Shown here in pieces: positions 33,045 through 42,014 of a stretch of 64,000 bases of DNA. Made by a program: the position numbers and the translations under genes. The stretch comes from Spirochaetota bacterium (GTDB lineage: Bacteria; Spirochaetota; Spirochaetia; Treponematales; Treponemataceae). How positions within the stretch are numbered: position 1 is the stretch's first letter; the number at the start of each line of letters is the position of its first letter. The DNA is taken from the NCBI GenBank assembly GCA_023443865.1, contig JAEZST010000022.1:248001-312000 (forward strand), written 5' to 3'. The notes under the pieces are model-generated. The model was given only the letters and a program-made list of their open reading frames with translations. It was not told where the DNA came from and did not search any database.

Positions 33045-34381
33045 AATACGGGAAAAAGGCCTTCGAGGCCGCGTCTTTCGTCGTAGTCGGATTTGGCCTA
33101 TCCCAGGTTATCCGGCTGGCCGGGAATATCATCCTGACCCGCCTTCTCGTTCCGGAGATTTTCGGGATCATCATGCTGGCCAGGGTCTTCTATATCGGCC
33201 TGGGCCTATTCTCGGACGTGGGCCTCGAACCCGCGATCATCCGCAGCGCCCGCGCCAAGGAACCCGTCTTTCTCAATACCGCCTGGACGATTCAAATCAT
33301 CAGGAGCGTATTCCTCGCGGTCCTTTCGGCGATTATCGCCTATCCCATTTCGGTAATTTACAAAGAGCCCGCCCTTTTCTATATCATCCCCCTTATCGGG
33401 TTGATCAGCGTACCCGACGGATGCCGGTCGACTTCCCTCTCCCTGATGAACCGCGAGCTCCAGCAGAAAACCCTGACGATCATGGAATTGGTTATCCAGG
33501 TCTGCTCCTTGGTATCCATGATCGGTATCGCGTTGGTCTTCAGGAATATTTGGGCCCTGTTGGCCGGGGATCTCGTGGCGGCGATTATGCGTACCGTCTG
33601 GAGCCACGTATTGAACAAGGAGACCCCCAATCGCCTCGTTCTCGAAAAGACGTCGGTAAGCGAGCTTCTCAATTTCGGGAAATGGATCATGCTTTCCACC
33701 GCGCTGATGTTCCTCGCCTCCCAGGCCGATCGGTTCATGCTCGGCAAGCTGTTTTCGATGACCTGGCTGGGGGTATACGGTATCGCGGTGAACCTGGCCG
33801 AGTTGCCGAAGCAGGTCCTGAACCGGCTGAACGGCAAGGTCATTTATCCCCTCATCGTTAAGTACGCGGACCTTTCCCGGGATGAATTGCGCCTTCGAAT
33901 TCAAAAGGCGCGGGGCGGGCTGCTCTTGGCGGTCACGGCCCTTCTGGCCGTTTTTGGGAGCTTCGGCGACGTGGCCATCAATATCCTGTATGACGCCCGG
34001 TATCAGGCGGCTTCGTGGATTCTCCCCATGCTGGTATTCGGGATGTGGCCCTTGATTCTCTTATCGACGGTCGAGGGAAGCCTTTTGGCGATAGGGCGGC
34101 CCATGTACGCGACTTTGGGTAACTTGGCCAAGTTTGTGTACATGGTTATCTTCATCCCCTTGTCCTACAGGCTCGGGGGCGCGTTCGGCGTTATCGTCGC
34201 TATCGCCTTCAATGACCTGCCCTCGTACCTGATTATCTCCGCGGGATTGGTCAGGGAGCGGTTATCGTTGATCCGTCAGGACCTTTTCCTGACGGCCGCT
34301 CTGGTGCTTTTTACCGGTTTGCTTTTCGCGATCCGTTATCTATTTGGCATGGGATTGCCGGGCTCAGCCGCCTTTGCGTAG
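33041..34381 (+). CDS. Wzx-type oligosaccharide flippase
   Basis: 446 aa with about twelve membrane segments, of the MOP superfamily polysaccharide-transport type. Opening VVVGFGLSQVIRLAGNIILTRLLVPEIFGII matches the first two segments, and DVGLEPAIIRS and SQADRFMLGKLFSMTWLGVYGIA are typical internal blocks. Moves the lipid-linked repeat unit to the periplasmic face. Translationally coupled to the upstream acyltransferase. Confidence 0.88.
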   Translation: MKYGKKAFEAASFVVVGFGLSQVIRLAGNIILTRLLVPEIFGIIMLARVFYIGLGLFSDVGLEPAIIRSARAKEPVFLNTAWTIQIIRSVFLAVLSAIIAYPISVIYKEPALFYIIPLIGLISVPDGCRSTSLSLMNRELQQKTLTIMELVIQVCSLVSMIGIALVFRNIWALLAGDLVAAIMRTVWSHVLNKETPNRLVLEKTSVSELLNFGKWIMLSTALMFLASQADRFMLGKLFSMTWLGVYGIAVNLAELPKQVLNRLNGKVIYPLIVKYADLSRDELRLRIQKARGGLLLAVTALLAVFGSFGDVAINILYDARYQAASWILPMLVFGMWPLILLSTVEGSLLAIGRPMYATLGNLAKFVYMVIFIPLSYRLGGAFGVIVAIAFNDLPSYLIISAGLVRERLSLIRQDLFLTAALVLFTGLLFAIRYLFGMGLPGSAAFA

Positions 34382-34400
34382 GCGATATGGGGTGTAATAT

Positions 34401-35603
34401 ATGGTTCGTGAGATAGTAACCGACGCGTTCGGCGCTATTGCGGGCAAGCGGCAGGCGAAACCCTTGGCCTCGTTTAAGGTTATTTTGCCCCTAAGGGGCT
34501 TCGCCATCTTTTTCGTCGTATTGGCCCATGCGTCGATAATGCTGCTCGCCGACGACGTTTCCCGCCCGGATTCCCTCTCCGTATCCCTGCTTGCCGTGGG
34601 GCCTTGGCAAATCCTGTCCGCCGCGAAATCGATCATCCTGGAGATTTGCCGTTTTTCGGTGCCCTTGTTCCTGTTCCTTTCGGGCTATTATCTTCTTTCG
34701 ACCCCCCGGACCTGGAAGTCCATCTGGAGCGCCTCCAAGAAGTTGCTCCTTCCGATGCTTTTTTGGTCAATGGTCGGCTTGCTCTTTAGTTGGCGAAAGG
34801 GGTTTGGCGGCTGGACGGCGGCCGATTTCGCCCTGAAACTGCTCACGGGAACCGGACAGATGGGCTATTTCTTTATCGTATTGATCGTCCAATATTACGT
34901 TCTATCCTATTTCCTCATACCGGCGGTTGAGTCAAGGCCGTTTATTACGCTTTCCGCGACGATGGCGATCCAATTGCTGGTGCATGCCTACGATTACCGG
35001 TATCTTATCGCGAGCATTGGCTCGTTGCCTGCTTTACCCGGTATCTGGGGCATGGGGCCGGTCCCGGAGGTTTTGTTCCCCCGTTTCCTGTTTTCCTTTA
35101 CCCTTGGCATTTGGGCCGCGACGCATTCGGACTCCTTTAGGCGGCTATTGATCGAACGGTACCGGGCAATAGTCGCGCTTTCCGCGCTGTCGCTGTTCCT
35201 GATGCTCTTGGAACGCGGCTTGCTCTGCGGTTATGGATTGCGAACTATGGGATTGGGCAATTTCGAGGCGACTTCCCTGTCCTGGGCGGAATGGAAAATC
35301 GGTACCTTCGCGTGGACGATCGCTGCCATTTTCCTCTTTTTTGGCTTTTTCCTGCGGCGCATCCCGCTGAAAACCCAACTGGATACGCTCGGGAAGTATT
35401 CGCTGCAGATATTCCTCCTTCACGGCGCGGCGCTCACGGTCGTTCACCGGCTCCTGTATAAGATATTCGGCCTTAATCATATCGTTGGCCCCGTGGGCGT
35501 TATCGCCCTCCTCGTCTCGGGACTCATTTTGCCCATTCTTTTCTCGAAGATCGTCCAGAAGACCCTTCCCCCGGGCCTTCGGTTGCTGCTCTTGGGCAGC
35601 TGA
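34401..35603 (+). CDS. Acyltransferase-3 family membrane protein
   Basis: 400 aa, about ten membrane segments. LPLRGFAIFFVVLAHAS carries the conserved Arg and His of the OafA/WecH family. The next conserved block is RFSVPLFLFLSGYYLL. Such proteins O-acetylate sugars across the inner membrane with acetyl-CoA. It follows the flippase by 19 bp. Confidence 0.85.
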   Translation: MVREIVTDAFGAIAGKRQAKPLASFKVILPLRGFAIFFVVLAHASIMLLADDVSRPDSLSVSLLAVGPWQILSAAKSIILEICRFSVPLFLFLSGYYLLSTPRTWKSIWSASKKLLLPMLFWSMVGLLFSWRKGFGGWTAADFALKLLTGTGQMGYFFIVLIVQYYVLSYFLIPAVESRPFITLSATMAIQLLVHAYDYRYLIASIGSLPALPGIWGMGPVPEVLFPRFLFSFTLGIWAATHSDSFRRLLIERYRAIVALSALSLFLMLLERGLLCGYGLRTMGLGNFEATSLSWAEWKIGTFAWTIAAIFLFFGFFLRRIPLKTQLDTLGKYSLQIFLLHGAALTVVHRLLYKIFGLNHIVGPVGVIALLVSGLILPILFSKIVQKTLPPGLRLLLLGS

Positions 35604-35625
35604 AGGGCGATCTCGTACAAGTGGG

Positions 35626-35642
35626 TTGCGTTCCTAAAACGC
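35626..35642 (+). promoter_or_regulatory. Small hairpin before the MBOAT gene
   Basis: TGCGTT-CCTAA-AACGCA, a perfect 6-bp stem in the 72-bp gap. Not followed by a T run, so more likely a processing or pause site than a terminator. Confidence 0.3.
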
Positions 35643-35675
35643 ACGTGAACTGAGTTCTTTTCGAGGACTTGTAAA

Positions 35676-37151
35676 ATGCTTTTCAACTCTTTGCAATACG
35701 TTGTGTTTTTCCCGATAGTCGTTATCGCGTTTTTTTTCCTGTCGCGTTCCCGGTATCCCGAATGGCTGCCCCGGGTACTGCTATTGGCGGCCAGCCTCTT
35801 TTTCTATATGTGCTGGAACCCGTGGTACGTCCTTCTCATGCTTGCGTCGGTCGCCATAACCTGGCTGAGCGGCATCCTGATGGAACGGAAGGCCCTCCAT
35901 AAGGGAGCGGTCCTTTTTCTCTCTCTCTTTTTGAACCTTTCGATACTCATCGCGTTCAAGTACTATAATTTCTTCGCGGAAAGCGTGTTCAGCCTTTCTA
36001 CGATCCTGGGCATACCCTGGAAGCCGTCATCCCTGAACGTTTTATTGCCCGTGGGCATTTCCTTCTATACCTTTCAGGCCCTGGGCTATTCGATAGACGT
36101 GTACCGCGGAACCGTTCCCGCGGAGCGGAATTTCATCACCTATGCCCTCTTCGTCACTTTCTTTCCCCAGTTGGTAGCCGGTCCCATCGAGCGTACCGCG
36201 AATCTATTGCCCCAATTCAAGACGCGCCGCTCCTTCGATTACGATAACGCCGCGGACGGCCTCAAGCTTATGGCGTGGGGCATGTTCAAAAAGGTCGTTA
36301 TCGCCGATAGGCTTTCTCCCCTCGTCAATACGGTGTACAACTCGCCCGCCTCGTTTAGCGGCGCGGCGTTCGCCGTCGCTACCGTTTTTTTCGCCTTCCA
36401 GATATTCTGCGATTTCTCGGGCTATTCGGATATCGCCATCGGTTCGGCCCGCGTAATGGGATTCCGCCTCATGCGGAATTTCGACCGGCCGTATTTTTCC
36501 CGGAGCATACAGGAGTTCTGGAAACGTTGGCATATATCGCTTTCTTCCTGGTTTAAGGACTATCTTTACATTCCCCTCGGCGGAAACAGGGCCGCCACCG
36601 CGCGCGTGATGCTCAATCTGTTCATTACCTTCACGGTCAGCGGGCTCTGGCACGGCGCCAATTGGACCTTCTTAATTTGGGGCTCCCTCAACGGCTGCTA
36701 TCTCATAGCGTCGTCGCTCACCAAGGATTGGAGGCGCTCGATCGTCAAGGCCGTACGGCTTGATCGCTTACCGCGCGTTCACGCGGTATTGCAGGTCGCC
36801 GTTACCTTTGCCCTCACCTGCCTCGCGTGGATCTTCTTCCGGGCGAACGATATAGGCGATGCCGTGTATATCCTGGGCCATCTTCATACCGGCTGGGGCC
36901 AGCTACTGCATATGGACGGCCTGCGGCTTTTTGTCCACGGTTTCGGGCTCGAGAACAAGGACCTGGAATTAGCGACGCTTCTCATCGTTTTCATGGAGGC
37001 GATCCACTTGATTCAGGGTAGGTGGAACATTATCGAAGGGCTGAAGACCAAACCCGCCGTCGTCCGCTGGACGCTCTATTACGGGCTCCTCGGGGCGATA
37101 CTGTGGTTCGGGGTGTTCAGCATGAACGACTTTATCTATTTCCAATTTTGA
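35676..37151 (+). CDS. MBOAT-family O-acyltransferase (AlgI-like)
   Basis: 491 aa multi-pass protein. Conserved core: GISFYTFQALGYSIDVYRG, LVAGPIER, CDFSGYSDIAIGSARVMGF, EFWKRWHISLSSWFKDYLYIPLGG and the catalytic His in VSGLWHGANWTF. AlgI-type proteins take an acyl group inside and hand it to a periplasmic SGNH partner. That partner is the next gene, 11 bp away. SD CGAGGA. Confidence 0.92.
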   Translation: MLFNSLQYVVFFPIVVIAFFFLSRSRYPEWLPRVLLLAASLFFYMCWNPWYVLLMLASVAITWLSGILMERKALHKGAVLFLSLFLNLSILIAFKYYNFFAESVFSLSTILGIPWKPSSLNVLLPVGISFYTFQALGYSIDVYRGTVPAERNFITYALFVTFFPQLVAGPIERTANLLPQFKTRRSFDYDNAADGLKLMAWGMFKKVVIADRLSPLVNTVYNSPASFSGAAFAVATVFFAFQIFCDFSGYSDIAIGSARVMGFRLMRNFDRPYFSRSIQEFWKRWHISLSSWFKDYLYIPLGGNRAATARVMLNLFITFTVSGLWHGANWTFLIWGSLNGCYLIASSLTKDWRRSIVKAVRLDRLPRVHAVLQVAVTFALTCLAWIFFRANDIGDAVYILGHLHTGWGQLLHMDGLRLFVHGFGLENKDLELATLLIVFMEAIHLIQGRWNIIEGLKTKPAVVRWTLYYGLLGAILWFGVFSMNDFIYFQF

Positions 37152-37162
37152 GGCTGGACCGT

Positions 37163-38218
37163 ATGCGTAAATTCCTTCTTAAGTTCCTTTTAATCGTGGT
37201 TCCCCTGGCCCTATTGATGCTGAACTACGCGGGCTACGAGAAATCGGGGGGAGACTTAAACCGGATCGGCAAGGTTTCGGTACCGGCCGATTATCGGAAA
37301 ATATTCGAGGGAACCTATCCCGAAACGAAGCTCTACCGCGAATATTCGTTCTGCGACGCGGCCGCGCTTAGGGAATTCGACGTTCTGACCGTCGGCGATT
37401 CATTCTCGCAGCAGGGGATTTCCGGCTACCAGAACCTTTTAGCCCGGACATCGGGATTGGATATCGTCAATCTTGACGGGTACGCCTATCATTTGGAAAA
37501 CCCGCTACAATTGCTCAATACGATGTCCAAAGGCGACTTCTTTTCAGTCGTGAAGCCGAGGTACGTCGTGCTGGAAATAATAGAGCGCAGAATATCGTGG
37601 TACGGACAGAGTATCGACCGGAACGATTCGGTCGACTTCGCCGATTTCGAGGCGCGGTACCGGCGCGACCGCGCGATCGTTGAATCCGGCGAGACGACGC
37701 TCGGCCTCGATTACTTTTCCGATATCCTGAAGTACTTCGCCTTCAACGCGCTGTACAACCTCGATTCCCGCGCTTTTTTTTCCCAGGTGTACAACGTGCG
37801 TTTGACGAGCGACCTCTTTAGCGTGTACCCCCGGCGGTTGCTCTTTTTTGACGAAGATATCCTCAACGTTCGGTTTGGCGATTACCGATACGTTAAAGTG
37901 CTCAACGACGACTTAAACCTGATTCATGACCGGCTCGCCGAGCGTGGCGTCTCGCTTATCGTGATGCCGACGCCGGATAAATCCGACTTGTACGGAGAAT
38001 TCATGGAACCGGGCACGTTGCCCAAGGAACGGTTTTTCAAGAGCCTTGAGGAAATGGACAAGAGGTATATGTATATAAATACGAAGGCGCTGCTCTTGCC
38101 CTACCTTCGCGCCGGCTTAAAGGACGTATACTACGCCGACGATACCCATTGGTCCCCCATCGGCGCCGTTATCGCCGCGGACGGGTTACGCGCCGCGGTT
38201 AGCGGGGCCTCGGATTAG
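37163..38218 (+). CDS. AlgJ/AlgX-like SGNH acyltransferase partner
   Basis: 351 aa from ATG 37163, chosen because it follows the MBOAT stop; the frame itself reaches back to 37022. N-terminal membrane anchor FLLKFLLIVVPLALLML (4-20). The SGNH nucleophile block is VLTVGDSFSQQG and the C-terminal catalytic block is YYADDTHWSPIG with Asp and His. The periplasmic enzyme would transfer acyl groups from MBOAT to the polysaccharide. Its 3' end overlaps the convergent glycosyltransferase gene by 20 bp. Confidence 0.87.
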   Translation: MRKFLLKFLLIVVPLALLMLNYAGYEKSGGDLNRIGKVSVPADYRKIFEGTYPETKLYREYSFCDAAALREFDVLTVGDSFSQQGISGYQNLLARTSGLDIVNLDGYAYHLENPLQLLNTMSKGDFFSVVKPRYVVLEIIERRISWYGQSIDRNDSVDFADFEARYRRDRAIVESGETTLGLDYFSDILKYFAFNALYNLDSRAFFSQVYNVRLTSDLFSVYPRRLLFFDEDILNVRFGDYRYVKVLNDDLNLIHDRLAERGVSLIVMPTPDKSDLYGEFMEPGTLPKERFFKSLEEMDKRYMYINTKALLLPYLRAGLKDVYYADDTHWSPIGAVIAADGLRAAVSGASD

Positions 38219-39146
38219 CCTCGTTTCCCGGCCGTCGTTTACTTTCCATTTCCCGTAGGACGCGATCCTTTCCCCGAAAGAGAACGCTCCATTGGTACTT
38301 TCTCAGGAATTTCCTGAAATCGGGATCGCCGTATCGGGGCTTTCGCTGGAGCGCGCTTTTTAGCCATCCCCACACGACCGCGAGGCTTCCGATAACGTAG
38401 GGCCTTTGGTTAATCCGCGAAAGGGAACTCGCGAGGATAAAGGGAAACCCGGTCCCCATGAAATATTGCCCGAAGCCGTGCCGCATCCGGCCGGTGAGAA
38501 TTCCCGTTTGACTTGATCCCATGGGGCGCAAATGGACGAATCGCAGCTCTTCCTCGTCCCAGCTCAGCGCCTTCCATCCGTTCATGCGGCACCGATGGCA
38601 GTCGATTCCGTCCCACATCACTTCCTTTACGAACCCGCCGATTGCCTCGAATTGCGATAGCCGGTATAGCTTGGTCATGCCGAGGGACATATCGTCGCCG
38701 TGTCGCTCAAAGCGGAGTTTCCCGTCCTCGTAGATATACGCTTTCCCGCTGCACGTCGCGATCAGGGGATCCGCTTCCATTCTGCCGATCAGTATCTCGA
38801 AGTACCGGGGAGGCAGGCGAAGGTCGAGGTCTAGCTTGCATATATACTCGAACTCCCCGCGCTTTACCGTTTCGTAGCCCGCGTAAAAGGCGTCGATCAC
38901 CCCGGGCCCGACGGCCCGATGTCCGCGGTCAGACCGGGTTACTATCCTTATTACGGGGTGTTTTTCCGCGTATTGGGCCAGTATTTTGGGAGTCTCGTCG
39001 GTGGAGCCGTCGTCCACGATAACCCACAAGCTTGGCGGGAAGGATTGCGAGAGGACCGTGTCGAGGGTTTCCCTCATGTATTCCGCCTCGTTGCGGCACG
39101 GCGATATCAATACGTATTTCGGTTTCTTATTATCGGTAGGGGCCAC
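38199..39146 (-). CDS. Family 2 glycosyltransferase, opposite strand
   Basis: 315 aa. The start is GTG 39146, with AAGGAG five nt upstream; the ATG at 39215 would put the N-terminus inside a terminator hairpin. YVLISPCRNEAEYMRETLDTVL, VIVDDGSTDETP, and the metal-binding LDLDLRLPPRYFE. GT2 catalysis is expected on the lipid-linked intermediate. It is transcribed against the main direction, downstream of the lipoprotein gene 39259-41745, and its last 20 bp are shared with the AlgJ-like gene. Confidence 0.87.
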   Translation of the reverse strand: MAPTDNKKPKYVLISPCRNEAEYMRETLDTVLSQSFPPSLWVIVDDGSTDETPKILAQYAEKHPVIRIVTRSDRGHRAVGPGVIDAFYAGYETVKRGEFEYICKLDLDLRLPPRYFEILIGRMEADPLIATCSGKAYIYEDGKLRFERHGDDMSLGMTKLYRLSQFEAIGGFVKEVMWDGIDCHRCRMNGWKALSWDEEELRFVHLRPMGSSQTGILTGRMRHGFGQYFMGTGFPFILASSLSRINQRPYVIGSLAVVWGWLKSALQRKPRYGDPDFRKFLRKYQWSVLFRGKDRVLREMESKRRPGNEANPRPR

Positions 39147-39162
39147 GAAAACTCCTTGGCGC

Positions 39163-39196
39163 AAAAAAAAGCCATGCGCATAGCGCATGGCTTTTT
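39163..39196 (-). terminator. Terminator, probably bidirectional
   Basis: Perfect 9-bp stem GCCATGCGC / GCGCATGGC with a 3-nt loop, flanked by A8 on one side and T5 on the other. On the minus strand it ends the beta-helix lipoprotein gene with a T8 run; part of its transcription may read on into the GT2 gene. Confidence 0.85.
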
Positions 39197-39258
39197 CGGT
39201 GCGTCGCGCTCCCATTACTATACCGTAACGCGCGCGATTTTCAATCGAACGGGCCTGT

Positions 39259-41745
39259 TTACCGTTCGTACGCCCCTATATCCACGGCGAGCCCTTGCAG
39301 GCGGGCGTCGCCCTCGATATCCTCGGCGACGGGAACCGCGACGCCCTGGTCGACGCCGATCGATCCCGACTCGAGACTGAAGTCGCGGTCCAGGGGATTG
39401 GCGCTATTCGGGTTGGCGAAGTCCGCGGAGCGGGCAAGGCTATTGCCGGAGACCGCGGTGGAAGTCGACTGGTTCCGCACCGCGACCACGTTATTGGTGG
39501 CGTCGGGGAAGCATACCAGGTTGTTTTTCGCGCTTGACGAGGTGACCCCGGAAGTGAATTCCACGCCTACCCAATCTTCTCCGCTATTGCTTCCCCTCTT
39601 ATAGACCGTATTGTTGTACACCGCGACCTTGGTGGGGGCGGGAACGATACCGTCCTTCACTACCGAGATTCCCGTGAAGTACGAGCCCCATCCGCTACCG
39701 TCGATGACGTTGTTGCGCACCGTGACGTACCGGGCCTCGATTCGGACCGCGATCTGGAGCGGGGTAGCGCTTTGGGTTCCGTAATCGGCGAAGTATTTGT
39801 TGCGTTCGAAGATTACGTGCGATATGCGCTCGTCGGATGCCGCGTTCTGCGGGGCGATATTCACCGGCCAAGGCCCGGACGTTCCGAAGATATTCCCGGA
39901 GACCACGACGAACTCGGTGCGGTGCGCGAGGTTGCCCGTGTATTTCGCGGGACCAAGCTCCGACTCCATGGGACCATGCAGCTTCAACACGTGGCGTCCG
40001 GCCGTCGTTTGGGTACTGGATCCGGACAGTAAGTTTTCGCTGATTACGCCCTTGTACGCCTGCCAGACGCGCAATACGTGAGTGTTCTCGGCGTCGTGGA
40101 ACCTATTGCCCAGGACCATTAACCGCTCGCTGCCGATATAGCCGTTATTCTCCTGCGTATTCTCGAAGTCGCAATCGACGATAGCCATCTGGTCAATGGT
40201 AAGCATTCTGCTGTCGTTCCAATGGCTCCAGGCTATGCTGTCGGTAAATCCGGTGGTAGAAACCCTGAGGAACAGTATTCTCTGCAGATTCGTGTCCCCG
40301 CCGAAGGTTCCCGCGTTTTGGGGCGTATTGATGAGGTCAATGTCCATAATCCGCCAATCCTGCTTATCCGTGAGGTACAGGAAATTCCCGCCCGTCATGG
40401 TGATCTTGGGATTGGAACCGGTTCCGAACGCGCCAATGGTGACCGGACCGGCGTTATCGGGCCAGGAAAGGCCGCTGGAACTCCACGAAGCGCCTTTTTT
40501 CAGCAATACCCTATGACCGGCCGTTGCGTATTTGGTTATCGTGGAAAGATTCGTAGTGGTAACCTTAAGCGAACCCTCGGGAGCTCCCGTGAAATCGGTA
40601 TCCGGCGAAACGCTTATGGTATTCGTTCCCGCATAGAAGGCGTTGGGATCGGTCACGGTGACCGTTACGTAATCGTTGGCGATGACGGCGCCTTCTGATT
40701 TAACGGTAACGCTGACCGTATAGGTTCCTCCGCGCTCGAACACGTGGGCCGCGATCGGGCCTTTTGCCGAGTTCTTCGACGCGCCGGTAGTAGACCAGGT
40801 CCCTGAAGAGGGGTCTCCGAAATCCCAGGTATAATCGTAATTATGGAACCAGTTGGACACGTCGGAATCGGTCGGGAATTCGGCGGAGAAATGAACGGCA
40901 AGGGGACCGACGCCCGAGGTTCTGCTGACGGATACGGTCAGAGATCCGGGATTCGGCGACGCGCGGCGGCTGGTATTGACCGTATAGGCTTTCGTTGAGC
41001 CGTCTTCTGCCGTGACCGTATAGGTAACCGGCTTCGAGAAATCATGGCTCGTTCCCGATGCGGGGGAAAGGGTCGATCCGGTGAAAGTGACCTTAGGCGC
41101 GAACGTAAGGGACGAATCGTAGGCAAGGCTTACGTCGATAACCGCGTTCGATTGGTCAATCACCACCTGTTCCGAAGAATCGTTTGAGGTAAAGGCCGTG
41201 ATCGTATGTTCGGAAGATAACACGGGGGGGATGGGGTCCGGGTCGGTTACGGGATCAGGGTCAGTAACGGGGTCCGGGTCTGTAACGGGATCGGGGTTCG
41301 TGGTCTGGGGCTCTACCTGTACCGTTACGGTATACGTCTTCGTGCTGTCGTCCTCGGCATACACCGTATAAACCAACGGCGCGCTGAAATCGTTCGCCGA
41401 AGATCCTGAGGTTTGCTCTTCGCCGTTCACCTCAACCTTGGTTCCCGAGGTTTCGAAGGAAGCCACGAGAGCGTCGCTGGAAGTGCCGTTCGGGATAGTG
41501 GCCGTAATCGTCGCCGGGGTTGAGTCGGTCGCCTCGGTGATCGTACCGTCGATACCAAGGGCCTTAAACGAAAACGACGTTATATCTTTCTCCGTTCCCA
41601 ATTTAGGAAGATTCAGTTGCTCGCACGACCCGAAAAGCAAGGTCATGATCGCGGTTGCCAGAAACAGGAAGTACTTTTTATTTTTTTCCGGATGTGATCC
41701 GGGGCGGATCGCTGATTGAGATTTCTCTCCCACATACAAGGTCAT
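39259..41745 (-). CDS. Lipoprotein with DUF5018-like, PKD and beta-helix domains, third paralogue
   Basis: 828 aa. The ATG at 41745 has a perfect AGGAGG upstream; the frame continues to 41814 without one. Lipobox LLFGSC. Order: two DUF5018-like sandwiches (ITSFSFKALGIDG...YTVYAEDDSTKTYTVTV and ITAFTSNDSSEQVV...YTVTAEDGSTKAYTV) joined by a DPDPVT linker, a PKD domain (YTWDFGDPSSGTW, AHVFERGGTYTVSVTV), then a beta-helix sharing SGPWPVNIAPQNAASDERISH and VTVRNNVIDGSGWGSYFTGI with the proteins at 20286 and 22365. Transcribed alone on the minus strand, divergent from the GT4 gene. Confidence 0.8.
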   Translation of the reverse strand: MTLYVGEKSQSAIRPGSHPEKNKKYFLFLATAIMTLLFGSCEQLNLPKLGTEKDITSFSFKALGIDGTITEATDSTPATITATIPNGTSSDALVASFETSGTKVEVNGEEQTSGSSANDFSAPLVYTVYAEDDSTKTYTVTVQVEPQTTNPDPVTDPDPVTDPDPVTDPDPIPPVLSSEHTITAFTSNDSSEQVVIDQSNAVIDVSLAYDSSLTFAPKVTFTGSTLSPASGTSHDFSKPVTYTVTAEDGSTKAYTVNTSRRASPNPGSLTVSVSRTSGVGPLAVHFSAEFPTDSDVSNWFHNYDYTWDFGDPSSGTWSTTGASKNSAKGPIAAHVFERGGTYTVSVTVKSEGAVIANDYVTVTVTDPNAFYAGTNTISVSPDTDFTGAPEGSLKVTTTNLSTITKYATAGHRVLLKKGASWSSSGLSWPDNAGPVTIGAFGTGSNPKITMTGGNFLYLTDKQDWRIMDIDLINTPQNAGTFGGDTNLQRILFLRVSTTGFTDSIAWSHWNDSRMLTIDQMAIVDCDFENTQENNGYIGSERLMVLGNRFHDAENTHVLRVWQAYKGVISENLLSGSSTQTTAGRHVLKLHGPMESELGPAKYTGNLAHRTEFVVVSGNIFGTSGPWPVNIAPQNAASDERISHVIFERNKYFADYGTQSATPLQIAVRIEARYVTVRNNVIDGSGWGSYFTGISVVKDGIVPAPTKVAVYNNTVYKRGSNSGEDWVGVEFTSGVTSSSAKNNLVCFPDATNNVVAVRNQSTSTAVSGNSLARSADFANPNSANPLDRDFSLESGSIGVDQGVAVPVAEDIEGDARLQGLAVDIGAYER
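41232..41297 (-). repeat. 18-bp tandem units coding the DPDPVT linker
   Basis: Three to four copies of an 18-bp unit (GGGTCNGTNACGGG-like on the plus strand) encode Asp-Pro-Asp-Pro-Val-Thr. A slippage-prone spacer between two domains; its length may vary. Confidence 0.75.
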
Positions 41746-41889
41746 AGATGCCTCCTGTAAAGATTGTGCTTTGACCATAGCAATTCCCATGCCAAGCTTG
41801 AATCTTTCGGCCAAAGTGCTAAAGTGTTACAGGATCAGAAGAAGGGAATTCTGGAAGCGAATAAATGAACGAGTTTTATTTACGAAAAC

Positions 41890-41913
41890 GTAATCGTATT
41901 ACAATTTTGTAAT
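41890..41913. promoter_or_regulatory. Compound operator, three GTAAT half-sites
   Basis: GTAAT-CGT-ATTAC (41890-41902) overlaps ATTACA-ATTT-TGTAAT (41898-41913). The array lies in the 269-bp divergent region, between a TATGAT -10-like box read leftward for the lipoprotein gene and its start. Confidence 0.5.
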
Positions 41914-41933
41914 CATAGATTGGCGAATGATGG

Positions 41934-41952
41934 TGAAAAAAACGTTTTTTCA
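41934..41952. promoter_or_regulatory. A/T dyad TGAAAAAAACGTTTTTTCA
   Basis: Near-perfect palindrome immediately upstream of the region where the -35 of the rightward promoter should lie. TACACT at 41975-41980 is the best -10 for the GT4 gene. Confidence 0.4.
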
Positions 41953-42014
41953 TGCTTTTCGATGAGTATCGGACTACACTGAATGGAAAATAATTACGCC
42001 AGGAAAGGATTATC

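Noticed and set aside
39259..42014. Mobile-element insertion explaining the reversed genes at 38-42 kb
   Set aside because: No inverted terminal repeats, target duplication or transposase; the reversed genes are typical members of the same polysaccharide locus.
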